A DNA stretch of 64,000 nt from Flavobacterium subsaxonicum WB 4.1-42 = DSM 21790 (GCF_000422725.1 NZ_KE383909.1:977178-1041177), one strand, 5' to 3'. Shown: positions 15,969-25,830, numbered from the stretch's first letter. The notes: generated by a model not told the origin, from the letters alone. Program-made: numbers and translations.

Positions 15969-17741
15969 ATGTTTTACACCGGCACACCTTTTAAAAAATT
16001 ATATACAACCCTTATACTGTTTTTAGTATTGGGCTTACCTGCAAGTACATTTGCACAGCTGTTGCCCACCGGTACCGAAGAAACCAAAGAGGCAGCTCCG
16101 GAAGTACCGGCAGATTCGCTGGACAGGCGTACGCCGCGAGGTACTGTCAATGGCTTTATACAGGCGGTGGCAGACCAGAATTACATTCGCGCCAGCCAGT
16201 ATTTACAGCTTAAGCGTAGCTACAGAAAAACATCGCAGCGTAAACGTATTGTAACTAACTTTCAGAGATTGCTCGACCAGAGTGGCGATGTAATACCAAC
16301 CGCACTGATAAGCAATAAAAACACCGGCCGCATTGACGACGATCTTGCCGCTAACACTGATTTAGTGGGCACGGTTGAAGCTAATGGCGAAGAAATTACT
16401 CTGTACGTGCTAAATACCGCACCCGAAGGCCAGCCGCCGCTGTGGCAATTTTCTACCGAAACAGTTAATGCCATAGCCGCTGTAACTATTGAAGACGCCA
16501 CCCTGCTGGATACCCTTTTGCCCGAACAACTTAAATTACGCAAACTGGGTGGCGTACCCGTGGGGCACTGGGTGGCTGTGGTGGTTATAATTTTAGTATC
16601 CTACCTATTGGCATGGCTATTAGTGGGCATGGTGGGCTTTTTAATAAAAAAACTCTGGAAAAAAGCCCGTGTAGAAGAAACCTGGCTTGTAATTAAAGCT
16701 CTTGGCCTGCCATTTAGGCTGTATATAGCGGTGTTGCTTTTTGTAATGTTTTCGCAATATGTAGGTATATCCATCGTGGTAAGGCAGCGTTTTAGCGCCA
16801 TTACGGTAACCATTGGCATTGTAGCATTTTTAATATTGCTATGGAACCTTGCCGATATTATTAGCGAATACACCAAAAACAGGATGACGCTGCGCAAGCG
16901 TATATCGGCCATATCTGTAATACTGTTTTTAAGGCGTATGGCCAAGATGGCCATTGTGGTTATAGGTATTATTGCCATACTGGGCGCCGTAGGTTTTGAT
17001 GTTACCACGTGGGTGGCAGCCCTTGGTATTGGTGGTATTGCCCTGGCGCTTGGTGCCCAAAAAACCATGGAAAATTTTGTAGGCAGTGTTACCCTTATAG
17101 CCGATCAGCCCATAAGAGTGGGTGATTTTTGTAAAGTGGGCGACATTACCGGAACTGTTGAGTCTATTGGTATGCGAAGCACCCGCCTGCGCACGCCGGC
17201 ACGTACCGTGGTTACCATACCTAACGGGCAGTTTAGCAGCAACAATATTGAGAATTACGCACACCGCGACCGCTTTTTGTTCAATCCCATACTGGAGTTC
17301 AGAATGGAGACCACGCCTGCACAGCTGCGTTACCTTTTGGTGCAAATTCGCACCTTGTTTTATTCGCACCCAAGTATAAACCCAGACCCTGCTAAGGTGC
17401 GCTTTGGCGGCCTTACGGCGAATGGCTACAGAGTTGAGCTTACGGCTTATATTAACGCCGCAAACGTGGATGCAGCCGAAGAGGTGGAAGAAGACCTGTA
17501 CCTGCGCATACTGGATATTGTAGCCGAAAGCGGTACCGACTTTGCCTACCCTTCTCAGACTTTATATATGGCACGCGATAAAGGTACCGACCCCGAAAAA
17601 ACACAACTTGCCAACGATACTGTTACTAAATGGATTGAAGACAGCGAATTGCAAATACCATCGTTTGACCCGGCCCATATAGAAAAACTAAAAGGCACTA
17701 TTAAATATCCTATGGAAGGTAGCGTGGTAAAGCCTAAGTAA
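15969..17741 (+). CDS. MscS-family mechanosensitive ion channel
   Basis: 590 residues. A signal peptide (ends near STFAQ) is followed by a periplasmic domain of about 150 residues, then four or five membrane helices between about 195 and 365. The pore helix and beta domain are classic MscS: AALGIGGIALALGAQKTMEN, then VGDFCKVGDITGTVESIGMR and TVVTIPNG. The C-terminal alpha/beta domain is complete. It opens on membrane tension to release solutes in hypo-osmotic shock. The extra periplasmic domain makes it longer than E. coli MscS and closer to the YnaI/MscM-like class in layout. Confidence 0.93.
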   Translation: MFYTGTPFKKLYTTLILFLVLGLPASTFAQLLPTGTEETKEAAPEVPADSLDRRTPRGTVNGFIQAVADQNYIRASQYLQLKRSYRKTSQRKRIVTNFQRLLDQSGDVIPTALISNKNTGRIDDDLAANTDLVGTVEANGEEITLYVLNTAPEGQPPLWQFSTETVNAIAAVTIEDATLLDTLLPEQLKLRKLGGVPVGHWVAVVVIILVSYLLAWLLVGMVGFLIKKLWKKARVEETWLVIKALGLPFRLYIAVLLFVMFSQYVGISIVVRQRFSAITVTIGIVAFLILLWNLADIISEYTKNRMTLRKRISAISVILFLRRMAKMAIVVIGIIAILGAVGFDVTTWVAALGIGGIALALGAQKTMENFVGSVTLIADQPIRVGDFCKVGDITGTVESIGMRSTRLRTPARTVVTIPNGQFSSNNIENYAHRDRFLFNPILEFRMETTPAQLRYLLVQIRTLFYSHPSINPDPAKVRFGGLTANGYRVELTAYINAANVDAAEEVEEDLYLRILDIVAESGTDFAYPSQTLYMARDKGTDPEKTQLANDTVTKWIEDSELQIPSFDPAHIEKLKGTIKYPMEGSVVKPK

Positions 17742-17883
17742 AGTAGTGCTGTAGTACAATAACAGTAGTAACCATCAAATCTAAAAACTTTGGCCACTAA
17801 GCGTCTGGTAATTAATTGTTAAAAGAGTCAGTCCGCAATTTTAAATTTCGGAAATTCATAATCAATTTAAATCAGGTTGATTA

Positions 17884-18930
17884 ATGAGCGATATTGCCCG
17901 CAGGTTTCCCGAAAACCCTTTGCTACTGCCTAAACATTTGCCACCCAGCACCCCCGGGTTGCAGGTTATAAGCCTTTTAAATCCCGGTGTTTTTGTTTTT
18001 GAAGGTAAAACCTGGCTTATAGTACGGGTTGCCGAAAGCATTGAACAAAAGCATGGGGTTATTTTTTTTCCGGCACTTAATGCCGATGGCAATACCGAAA
18101 TTATAGAGGTACCCCTTAACGACCCCGACCTTATTGCCAACGATGCGCGGGTTATTAAATACAAGGGCCTTGATTACCTTACCACACTATCGCACCTGCG
18201 GTTACTTTGTAGCGATAACGGTGTCGATTTTTACGAACCCGAAGGCTACCCACTTTTACATGGCGATGGATACCTCGAGCAATTTGGCATAGAAGACTGC
18301 CGTGTTACCCAAATAGACAGCACCTATTATTTAACCTATACAGCGGTATCGGCAAATGGCGTGGGCGTTGGCATGCGCACTACTACAGACTGGAAGAGTT
18401 TTGAGCATAAAGGAATGATTATCCCCCCGCATAATAAGGACTGCGCTATTTTTGAAGAAGTAATAAATGGTAAATACTATGCCCTGCACCGCCCCAGTAG
18501 TGTAGAAATTGGCGGCAACTTTATATGGCTGGCCGAATCGCCCGATGGTGTACATTGGGGCAATCATCAGTGCATTGTTAAAACGCGTAGCGATCATTGG
18601 GATAGCGCACGCGTTGGCGCAGGTGCCGCACCCATAAAAACCGAACAGGGTTGGCTCGAAATTTATCACGGGGCCAACGCGCAGCACCAGTATTGCCTGG
18701 GTGCCTTTCTGTTGGACATTAACGACCCGTCTAAAGTATTATCACGTACCGTCGAACCCATTATGGTGCCCACCGAAGATTATGAGCTGAGCGGCTTTTT
18801 TGGCTGTGTGGTTTTTACTAACGGGCATGTTGTTAATGGCGACCAGCTAACTATATATTACGGTGCCGCCGATGAGTTTGTTTGCGGCGCACATTTCTCG
18901 ATAAAACAGATCTTATCGCTGTTGCAATAA
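17884..18930 (+). CDS. Glycoside hydrolase family 130 beta-mannoside phosphorylase-like enzyme
   Basis: 348 residues, cytoplasmic (no signal peptide). The five-bladed propeller fold of GH130 is suggested by LLNPGVFVFEGKTWLIVRVAES near residue 30, FGIEDCRVTQIDSTYYLTYTA with the catalytic Asp (GIEDCR), and HRPSS and HWDSARVGAGAAP blocks. GH130 enzymes cleave beta-1,4 or beta-1,2 mannosides with phosphate, or hydrolyse them. No mannan-binding SusC/D genes are near, so substrate choice is open. It fits the window's glycan theme with GH92 alpha-mannosidase. Confidence 0.9.
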   Translation: MSDIARRFPENPLLLPKHLPPSTPGLQVISLLNPGVFVFEGKTWLIVRVAESIEQKHGVIFFPALNADGNTEIIEVPLNDPDLIANDARVIKYKGLDYLTTLSHLRLLCSDNGVDFYEPEGYPLLHGDGYLEQFGIEDCRVTQIDSTYYLTYTAVSANGVGVGMRTTTDWKSFEHKGMIIPPHNKDCAIFEEVINGKYYALHRPSSVEIGGNFIWLAESPDGVHWGNHQCIVKTRSDHWDSARVGAGAAPIKTEQGWLEIYHGANAQHQYCLGAFLLDINDPSKVLSRTVEPIMVPTEDYELSGFFGCVVFTNGHVVNGDQLTIYYGAADEFVCGAHFSIKQILSLLQ

Positions 18931-18969
18931 AACAAAAAATCCATTGATTGCTCAATGGATTTCTTGTTT
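18931..18969. terminator. Bidirectional intrinsic terminator
   Basis: An 11-bp perfect stem (AAATCCATTGA / TCAATGGATTT, 18937-18947 and 18952-18962) with loop TTGC sits between convergent genes. The run of A on the left gives a T tail for the minus-strand gene, and the right side is T-rich for GH130. Confidence 0.85.
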
Positions 18970-18989
18970 ATGTATCAGTAGGTTAACTA

Positions 18990-19400
18990 CTATTTAACCA
19001 CTTTTAAATTTTCCTGAAAAACCACTTTAGAGTTATCGTAATAAACCAAAGCTGTTTCGCCATTTGGCTGGGTAAATAAAGAATATCCAATTAAGTTGCC
19101 ACTTATAAAGCGCAGGTAATACGTTTGTTTTTTAGCTGTCATAGCAAATTGCCACTCACCATCGGGTGTAATAGTTAGTTGGTATTGAGCTGTTTTTGCA
19201 GTAGTTTTAGTAACGGTAGTACCAGCAGTAACCTGTGTAACTTCTTCCGGCACATCTTCAAAATTCTTGAAAAAACTAATTCCCTTAATCTTCATAAATG
19301 TGTCATAATCCTTACGGGATAGCGGTACATTTTTCTCAGATGTCTGAGCCGATAAACTTAAACTCAAAACCATTAGAGCGCCTAACAATAATTTTTTCAT
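18990..19400 (-). CDS. Secreted protein of unknown function
   Basis: 136 residues with a signal peptide (MKKLLLGALMVLSLSLSAQT). The mature part has a Lys/Asp-rich first segment (LSRKDYDTFMKIKGISFFKNF), a Thr-rich link and a short beta-rich region (YQLTITPDGEWQFAMTAKKQTYYLRF). I do not recognise the family. It is single-gene, between a shared terminator and a TATATTTA-like box upstream. The size and signal suggest a periplasmic or surface protein. Confidence 0.7.
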   Translation of the reverse strand: MKKLLLGALMVLSLSLSAQTSEKNVPLSRKDYDTFMKIKGISFFKNFEDVPEEVTQVTAGTTVTKTTAKTAQYQLTITPDGEWQFAMTAKKQTYYLRFISGNLIGYSLFTQPNGETALVYYDNSKVVFQENLKVVK

Positions 19401-19571
19401 TCTTTGAAAGTTTTAGCATTAAGGTGTAAATATAGTATAAATTCAGTGTACTGCACAAGGGCAAAGTACCGCAAAAATGTTAAATTGTAAAGGCATTACC
19501 AACTTTATATAAACAGGAAAACCGGCATAAAGCCGGTTCCCCTTCAATCTAAACTAACTCAATTATTAAAA

Positions 19572-21350
19572 TTATTGTTTTACAATTCTTTTAACCACAG
19601 ATGCCTCTGCACTGTATAGTTTTACAAAATAAATTCCGGCTGTAACGCTGCTTAGGTCGGCATTAAAAATACCCGATGCATTAGTAACATCAAGGTTTTT
19701 AACCAGCCTGGCGCTCATATCATACAATTCAATTTTGTCAATGGCAATATCTCCTGCCTCAATAGAAAATATTCCGTTTGTAGGGTTAGGATATACGCTA
19801 ACAGTATCAACGCTAAAGTTAGCCAAAGCCGCAGTAGCACAGTAGTTATTAGTATCTACAACAGTAACAACAGCCGTACCTGTAGATACGTTGCCATTAT
19901 TATCTGTAATAGTAAGAGTAACGGTGTTCTCGCCCAGGTTTTCGCAGGTAAAAGAATAAGTGTCTAACGTTAAGCCTGCTATACCGCAATTATCGGTAGA
20001 GCCATTATCTATATCTAAAGCAGATATTGTAGCAATGGTAACTTCCGGTAATGTAACTGTAATATTTTGTGTAACAACTGTTGGAGCAGTTGCGTCTGTA
20101 ACCGTTACAACAACATCGGCTGTAGTGCTGTTACCCGCATTATCGGTTACTGTAAGGGCAACGGTGTTAGCACCAAGGTCGCCACAATCTAAAGCATAGG
20201 TGTTTAAGCTATAAGTTGCAATACCACAATTATCTGTAGCAGCAGCGCCAATTTCTTCGGCAGATAATGTTACAACACCATCGGCATCAATCTCAGCGGT
20301 TACAGCAGTAACAACAATTACAGGAGCAGTGTTGTCTTCTACCGTAACAATGGCAGTAGCTGTTGTAGTATTGGTACCATCGGTAACGCTAAGGGTTACA
20401 GTGTTTTCGCCAAGGTCTTCGCAGGTAAACGCGGTTACATCCAAAGACATCGTAAAATTAGTACAGTTATCGGTAGAGCCATTATCAATATCAGCAGCGG
20501 TAACGGTAGCAGTACCGTTTGCGCCTAACACCGCTGTAAAATTCTGAGCTACAGCAACCGGAGCCTGGCCATCGGTAACCGTAACATCAAAAGTACAATT
20601 GGTAACCACATCGTCTTCGCTTGTTATAGTAAAAGTGTTGGTGGTAGTACCTATCGGGAAAACCGCCCCACTTGCAAGGCCGGCTGTTTGTACTACAGTA
20701 CTTGTTGGCACAGCTATAGTTAAGCTTGCAGCAGTTACAGCAGCACCGTAGTTACCTGCCCAAAATTCGGCATCATCTCCGGTATGCTGAATATATACTT
20801 TACGCACCCCTGTGGCATAACCTGTAAACACGTGCGATGCTGTTTGCCATGCAGTTGTACAGGTTAAGTTGCCTGTAGTATACGTAGCAATTACATTATC
20901 TGTCTCACCACGAAGTTCCACAGTAAGTTTATAGGTATCGCTAAAATTACCACCGCTACCCATATAATTTTCAGATACAGTAATTGCGGGCAAAGTATCC
21001 ATGTAAGCATCGCTCATGCCCATAGTAGTAAGGTCGATAACCTGAGACATGGTACTTACATTGTAAGAAGATATAAAGGCACTGCCGTTAGCTACCCATG
21101 TAGTACCCACAGCGGTAGTGGCTGTCCAGCCTGTTAGGCCATCGGCCCCACTTGGATTTACAACCCCATTAGCCGATTGTGCGGCTCCCCCACCGGCAAC
21201 AACATAACTAACTGCGGCACCACATTGGTCTGTAGCGCTTGGCACAGAAATGTTAGCCGGGCAAGACTGTGCATACATACCCCCACCTGTAAGCACAGCA
21301 AATGCAAAAAGTTTAAAAAATTTGTTAACAGAAAATGTAATTTTCATCAT
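19572..21350 (-). CDS. T9SS-secreted protein with HYR-like repeats and type A sorting domain
   Basis: About 592 residues. The start taken is the MMKITFS methionine at 21350, because a TATATTTG promoter box lies at 21380-21387, downstream of the longer possible start at 21404. A signal peptide ends near MYAQS. The body has HYR-like beta-sandwich repeats, each ending in GENTVTLxVTDxxGN and TATAVVTVxDxTAP, three clear copies between about 275 and 500. The last 75 residues (SVYPNPTNGIFSIE ... YFVKLYSAEASVVKRIVKQ) are a T9SS type A C-terminal signal, so the protein is exported by the type IX system and fixed to or released from the surface. Probably an adhesin-like protein. Confidence 0.9.
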   Translation of the reverse strand: MMKITFSVNKFFKLFAFAVLTGGGMYAQSCPANISVPSATDQCGAAVSYVVAGGGAAQSANGVVNPSGADGLTGWTATTAVGTTWVANGSAFISSYNVSTMSQVIDLTTMGMSDAYMDTLPAITVSENYMGSGGNFSDTYKLTVELRGETDNVIATYTTGNLTCTTAWQTASHVFTGYATGVRKVYIQHTGDDAEFWAGNYGAAVTAASLTIAVPTSTVVQTAGLASGAVFPIGTTTNTFTITSEDDVVTNCTFDVTVTDGQAPVAVAQNFTAVLGANGTATVTAADIDNGSTDNCTNFTMSLDVTAFTCEDLGENTVTLSVTDGTNTTTATAIVTVEDNTAPVIVVTAVTAEIDADGVVTLSAEEIGAAATDNCGIATYSLNTYALDCGDLGANTVALTVTDNAGNSTTADVVVTVTDATAPTVVTQNITVTLPEVTIATISALDIDNGSTDNCGIAGLTLDTYSFTCENLGENTVTLTITDNNGNVSTGTAVVTVVDTNNYCATAALANFSVDTVSVYPNPTNGIFSIEAGDIAIDKIELYDMSARLVKNLDVTNASGIFNADLSSVTAGIYFVKLYSAEASVVKRIVKQ

Positions 21351-21379
21351 TGTAGCGTAATTTGTAGTTATTAAGTTCT

Positions 21380-21387
21380 CAAATATA
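21380..21387 (-). promoter_or_regulatory. -7 promoter element of the HYR-repeat protein gene
   Basis: Minus-strand TATATTTG, a full TAnnTTTG match, about 30 bases before the ATG at 21350. It decides the start of that gene. Confidence 0.65.
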
Positions 21388-21488
21388 CCTAAAATACTGC
21401 GCATTCTCTATTGATTAATATAACATTCGGCACTACATTTTGTGAAATAATTCCTGTTATTTTGCGTTAACTACTCTTAAAAACAACC

Positions 21489-22070
21489 ATGGAACCTAAG
21501 ACAACTATACTTTCTACAACTGTATTATCTGATAACTGGGGCAAGCTCAATAAAGTAAAGTATGAACATACACTGCCTAATGGCACAGTGCAAATTCAGG
21601 AACGCGAAGTGTACGACCGCGGCAATGGTGCTACTATTTTGCTGTATAACAAAGAGAAGCAGACAGTTGTGCTTACACGGCAGTTTAGGCTGCCTACCTG
21701 GTTTAACGGAAATGCCACGGGCATGATGATTGAAACCTGCGCCGGGCTGCTGGACGAAAGCGACCCCGAAGAGTGCATAAGGCGCGAAACCGAAGAAGAA
21801 ACCGGCTACACGTTAACCGAGGTTAAAAAGGTAATGGAGGTGTATATGTCGCCGGGATCTGTAACCGAAATACTGTACTTTTTTGTAGCGGCTTACTCTG
21901 CCGCCATGAAAACCGGCGAAGGCGGCGGACTCGAAAAAGAGCAGGAAAATATTGAGGTACTGGAACTTAGCTTTAAGGATGCACTGGGAATGATTGCCAA
22001 TGGCGAAATTAAAGATGCCAAAACCATTATGCTGTTGCAGTACGCCGCGTTGAATGTTTTTTTGCTCTAA
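21489..22070 (+). CDS. NudK-type Nudix hydrolase (GDP-mannose pyrophosphatase-like)
   Basis: 193 residues. The Nudix box is GLLDESDPEECIRRETEEET followed by GY, with the shifted spacing typical of NudK rather than the standard G-x5-E-x7-RE spacing. The upstream strand VVLTRQFRLPTW and the later MSPGSVTEILYFF also fit the ADP-ribose/GDP-mannose group. NudK hydrolyses GDP-mannose to GMP and mannose-1-phosphate. It has no signal and is cytoplasmic. A TATTTTGC box lies about 30 bases before the start. The substrate is likely but not proven. Confidence 0.88.
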   Translation: MEPKTTILSTTVLSDNWGKLNKVKYEHTLPNGTVQIQEREVYDRGNGATILLYNKEKQTVVLTRQFRLPTWFNGNATGMMIETCAGLLDESDPEECIRRETEEETGYTLTEVKKVMEVYMSPGSVTEILYFFVAAYSAAMKTGEGGGLEKEQENIEVLELSFKDALGMIANGEIKDAKTIMLLQYAALNVFLL

Positions 22071-22071
22071 G

Positions 22072-22243
22072 TCTCAGAGTAGCTGAGTAGCTGAGTTGCA
22101 AAGTAGCAAAGTCTTTGCAACTTTGTAACCCTGCCACATTTAATTTTAGCACTCTGTTACTTTGCAACTTTGCAACTCAGCTACTTTGCTACTTTGCTAC
22201 TTTGCAACTCAGAGACTTTGCAACTCAGAGACTTTGCAACTCA
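22072..22243. repeat. Large hairpin-forming word array after the Nudix gene
   Basis: The left arm (22072-22135) is built of GAGTAGCTGAGTTGCAAAGT-like words; the right arm (22155-22243) is their reverse complement, with GACTTTGCAACTCA repeated three times. The centre, about 20-25 bases, is unrelated. No reading frame of note is present. It separates the Nudix gene from the acyl-CoA oxidase gene and could fold into a very long stem. Confidence 0.75.
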
Positions 22244-22310
22244 CCTTTAACATCAATTTAAATACACGTCTGTAAGTAATTGCTTATTTTTAAGGATTAA
22301 ATTCATAAAA

Positions 22311-24617
22311 ATGGACATTACTTTTAATAACGACCCCAAACTCTCTATATTACTGCCGGTTATATATTATGCCTGGCAGGATGATGTACTAACCAATACC
22401 GAATTTACCACCATATCCGATTTTATAAACGGGCAGGACTGGCTTACCAAAGCCGAAAAAGCCTTCTTAAAATCGAAGATAACGCTAAGCGAACCACCCT
22501 CACGGTCAGAACTTTTTCATTGGAAAGAAAAGATAAACCAGGCCATAGACAGCAATCCCAAAATTGGCGGCCTTACCGATCTTGGCCTCCTGATTGCCAA
22601 CGCCGAGCGGCCTGCCTTTAGCAATGAGGATATTACTAAAATTGCCCCTGCCTTTGCCAAGCTCGAAAGTGGGTTAGGCATTATGGGGCCCGAAGTAATT
22701 TCGGGCTTTCGCCGAAGGGAGAAAACGCTTACGCAGGAGCACAACACGGTTGAGAGCTTTAACGTTCAGAAAATGACTGATTTGCTGGATGGCAACCAGG
22801 CAGATATCATCAATAAAGTAAAATCTATTATTGGCAGCGAGGCTTTTAAGTTGGACATTCCTACCGATGTAGCCGAGTTTAGGGAGAAGGTCTTGCAATG
22901 GTGCAAATTACTGGCCGATGAAGGTTTAGGATCATACGCCTACCCTAAAGCACAGGGCGGTAAAGATGATATTGAGGGCTATTTTGCCATTATGGAAACC
23001 CTTAGCTACCATGACCTTAGCCTTGTTATAAAGTTTGGCGTGCAGTTTGGCCTTTGGGGCATGAGCGTTATGTTTCTGGGTACCAATAAGCACTTTAATA
23101 AATACCTTAAAGGTGCCGGAACGCTGGAGTTACCGGGCTGTTTTGCAATGACCGAAACCCACCACGGCTCTAACGTAAAAGGCATCCATACCACGGCTAC
23201 TTACAACCACGCGGACCGTACATTTATAATCAACACACCCGAGAAATACGACCGTAAAGAATATATTGGCAATGCCGCCAACCACGGCGAAATGGCTACC
23301 GTTTTTGCCAAGCTTATTATAGAGGGTAAAGACTATGGCGTTAACGCTTTTGTAGTGCCCATACGTAACAAAAATAAAGAAGTATTGCCCGGCATAACCA
23401 TCGAAGATTGCGGCCATAAAATGGGCTTAAACGGCGTAGATAACGGCATCATTACGTTTAAAAATATTGTAATACCGCACGAAGACATGCTTGATAAGTT
23501 TGCCAGCGTTAATGAGGCCGGAGAGTTTGAAAGCCCCATACCAAGCGATAACCGCAGGTTCTTTACCATGCTTGGTACCCTTGTTGGCGGAAGGATAGGC
23601 ATACCAAGATCGGCACTCGCGGCATCAAAAACCGGGTTAGCCACTACCATAAAGTATAGCGACAAGCGCAGGCAGTTTGGCCCCGAGGGCGGTAACGAGG
23701 TACCCATCTTAAACTACCGCATGCACCAGCGCAGGCTTATGCCCTACCTGGCAAACTCGTACGCACTAACCTTTGGCTTACAATATCTTACCAAGCGTTT
23801 CATCAACCGTAAAGAAGATGAAATGCAGGAAATTGAGGCACTGGCAGCCGGCCTAAAAGCCTATACTACGTGGAATGCCCGTAATACCCTGCAGGAGTGC
23901 CGCGAGGCTTGTGGCGGCAAAGGCTACCTGAGCGAAAACCGTATAGACGACCTTAAGAACGACACCGAAATTTACACCACTTTTGAGGGCGACAACACTG
24001 TGCTTATGCAACTTACGGCCAAGAACAGGCTGGGCGAGTTTCGTAAACAATTTGGTGAGATGAATGTTTCTACTATCTTTAACTATGTGGTAGACAAGGC
24101 CAAAACCAGTATTACAGAGAAAAACCCCATTGCTACCCGCAATACCGATGAGGCGCATTTAAAAGACCCTGCGTTTCATTTACAGGCGTTTCAATACCGT
24201 GAAAAAGAAATTGTTAGCTCGGCAGCAAGGCGTTTTAAAAAGCTTGTGGATGATGGCCTCGACGCTTTTGATGCCGCCAATATTATGCATCCGCACATGC
24301 TGCAAATTGCCGATAGCTATTTAGACAGGGTGGTGCTGGAGCAATTTCAAATAAAACTGCAAGACACTAAAGATGAAGCCCTTAAAGAGGTACTAACCCG
24401 TCTTTACAACCTTTTTGCCCTTAACAAAATAGGAGAGCATAAAGCCTGGTACCTTGAGCAGGGATACATGGAAGGTGTTAAAACAAAGGCAGTTAGAAAA
24501 CTGGTAAGTCAACTGTGTTGGGAAATTAGGCAGGATGCCGTGCCGTTGGTTGATGCCTTTAACATACCCGCAAGTTGCCTTGGTGCCGTTGCCACAACCA
24601 AAGCTGCAGAGGCGTAG
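22311..24617 (+). CDS. Acyl-CoA dehydrogenase/oxidase family flavoenzyme
   Basis: 768 residues, longer than ordinary acyl-CoA dehydrogenases (about 380) and closer to acyl-CoA oxidases. The core from about 180 to 570 has the FAD/substrate blocks YPKAQGGKDDIEGYFAIMETL, GCFAMTETHHGSNVKG, FVVPIRNKNKEVLPGITIEDCGHKMGLNGVDNG, and ACGGKGYLSENRI with the C-terminal four-helix part. The N-terminal 170 residues and the C-terminal 150 are extra helical regions. It should oxidise acyl-CoA to enoyl-CoA in fatty-acid breakdown. The neighbouring gene is a flavin monooxygenase-like enzyme with its own promoter. Confidence 0.9.
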   Translation: MDITFNNDPKLSILLPVIYYAWQDDVLTNTEFTTISDFINGQDWLTKAEKAFLKSKITLSEPPSRSELFHWKEKINQAIDSNPKIGGLTDLGLLIANAERPAFSNEDITKIAPAFAKLESGLGIMGPEVISGFRRREKTLTQEHNTVESFNVQKMTDLLDGNQADIINKVKSIIGSEAFKLDIPTDVAEFREKVLQWCKLLADEGLGSYAYPKAQGGKDDIEGYFAIMETLSYHDLSLVIKFGVQFGLWGMSVMFLGTNKHFNKYLKGAGTLELPGCFAMTETHHGSNVKGIHTTATYNHADRTFIINTPEKYDRKEYIGNAANHGEMATVFAKLIIEGKDYGVNAFVVPIRNKNKEVLPGITIEDCGHKMGLNGVDNGIITFKNIVIPHEDMLDKFASVNEAGEFESPIPSDNRRFFTMLGTLVGGRIGIPRSALAASKTGLATTIKYSDKRRQFGPEGGNEVPILNYRMHQRRLMPYLANSYALTFGLQYLTKRFINRKEDEMQEIEALAAGLKAYTTWNARNTLQECREACGGKGYLSENRIDDLKNDTEIYTTFEGDNTVLMQLTAKNRLGEFRKQFGEMNVSTIFNYVVDKAKTSITEKNPIATRNTDEAHLKDPAFHLQAFQYREKEIVSSAARRFKKLVDDGLDAFDAANIMHPHMLQIADSYLDRVVLEQFQIKLQDTKDEALKEVLTRLYNLFALNKIGEHKAWYLEQGYMEGVKTKAVRKLVSQLCWEIRQDAVPLVDAFNIPASCLGAVATTKAAEA

Positions 24618-24643
24618 TGCATACAGGTTATCAATATTATCTG

Positions 24644-24651
24644 TAACTTTG
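24644..24651 (+). promoter_or_regulatory. -7 promoter element of the luciferase-like oxidoreductase gene
   Basis: TAACTTTG, 28 bases before the ATG at 24679. It suggests separate transcription from the upstream acyl-CoA oxidase-like gene. Confidence 0.55.
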
Positions 24652-24678
24652 TATATTACAATTTAGCATTCTACTTCA

Positions 24679-25686
24679 ATGAAAAATATTAAAATAAGCG
24701 TGCTCGACCAGTCGCAAATTGGCAGGGACAGCAACGCACAACAAGCATTAAAAGAGTCCGGAGAGTTAGTACAACTGGCTGATAAACTGGGTTTTGAACG
24801 CTACTGGGTAAGCGAACACCACAACTTTAAACTGGTGGCAGGTACTACTCCAGAGGTGCTCATACCCTACCTCGCAGCCAAGTCAGAACGTATACGTGTG
24901 GGGTCGGGCGGTATCATGCTGCCCAACCATACATCGCTAAAAGTCAGCGAGAACTTTGGCATGTTAGCCTCATTATTCCCCAACCGGATCGACTTTGGCA
25001 TTGGCAGGGCACCTGGCGGCGACAGGCTTTCGGCACAATTATTAAACCCTGCCAATACGTTTAGCGAGAAGCAATTTTACGAACAACTGGTTGACGTTCA
25101 GGCCTATTTACGTGATGACGAACTGCCCGATACCGTACACGAAAAGGTTAAGGCCTACCCTATCCCCGAGATTTTGCCTGAGTTCTGGATACTTACCTCA
25201 AGCGGCGGTAGTGCCCAGTTTGCGGCACATTTTGGCATGGCGCTATCGTTTGCCCACTTTATAAATCCGGTGGGCGGGCCCGAGGTGGTGGCCATTTACC
25301 GTGACAGTTTTAAGCCAAGCCCGGAGCTTGCCGAACCCAAAGTTAACGTGGGTATTTTTGCCTACTGTAATGAAGATCAGGATAATGTAGACCGCTGGGT
25401 GGCTGAATTTGACTACCGCATGCTGCATATAGAAATGGGTGCTACCGGCGATCTACCATCTGCCGATGAGATTAAAAACATGGAATATTCTATGCACCAG
25501 CGTGCCCGAATTGCCTGGAACAGAGGCCGTTTTATTGCCGGTACGCCTGCAACAGTCAAGAAAAAAATAGATGCCCTGGCCGATGAATATAATGTAGATG
25601 AGATTATGATAGCCACCTGGGCCGAAGATTTTGCCGACAGAAAACACTCCTACGAGCTTATTGCCGAGATGTATCACACAGCTTAA
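24679..25686 (+). CDS. LLM-class flavin-dependent oxidoreductase
   Basis: 335 residues of the bacterial luciferase-like fold. Landmarks are ISVLDQSQIGRDSNAQQAL at the N-terminus, YWVSEHHNFKLVAGTTPEVLI, RIRVGSGGIMLPNHTSLKVSE and RIDFGIGRAPGGD, typical of the MsnO8 / YhbW-like subgroup. FMN reduced by a partner flavin reductase is the likely cofactor. The native substrate is unknown for most members. A second, separate LLM enzyme lies at 46578-47597. Confidence 0.92.
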   Translation: MKNIKISVLDQSQIGRDSNAQQALKESGELVQLADKLGFERYWVSEHHNFKLVAGTTPEVLIPYLAAKSERIRVGSGGIMLPNHTSLKVSENFGMLASLFPNRIDFGIGRAPGGDRLSAQLLNPANTFSEKQFYEQLVDVQAYLRDDELPDTVHEKVKAYPIPEILPEFWILTSSGGSAQFAAHFGMALSFAHFINPVGGPEVVAIYRDSFKPSPELAEPKVNVGIFAYCNEDQDNVDRWVAEFDYRMLHIEMGATGDLPSADEIKNMEYSMHQRARIAWNRGRFIAGTPATVKKKIDALADEYNVDEIMIATWAEDFADRKHSYELIAEMYHTA

Positions 25687-25784
25687 TTTGTAATCTTTCT
25701 GCTACATATGTATATAAATTTTACACAAAAATTACGTCTTCACAGTTTCATCAAATTTTAGGTATTTATTCAACAGTCCGTAAT

Positions 25785-25830
25785 TGATAATCAACATTAT
25801 AATTTTTGATATTTCACTTTCGGACTTTGA
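25785..25830 (+). repeat. Dispersed intergenic block, copy A
   Basis: A 46-base block starting TGATAATCAACATTA and ending CACTTTCGGACTTTGA matches 52461-52506 at about 41 of 46 positions. The last part (25810-25827) also matches 1850-1867 exactly. Nothing here codes for protein. Both long copies lie some way upstream of a matching inverted repeat and -7 box. Confidence 0.75.
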
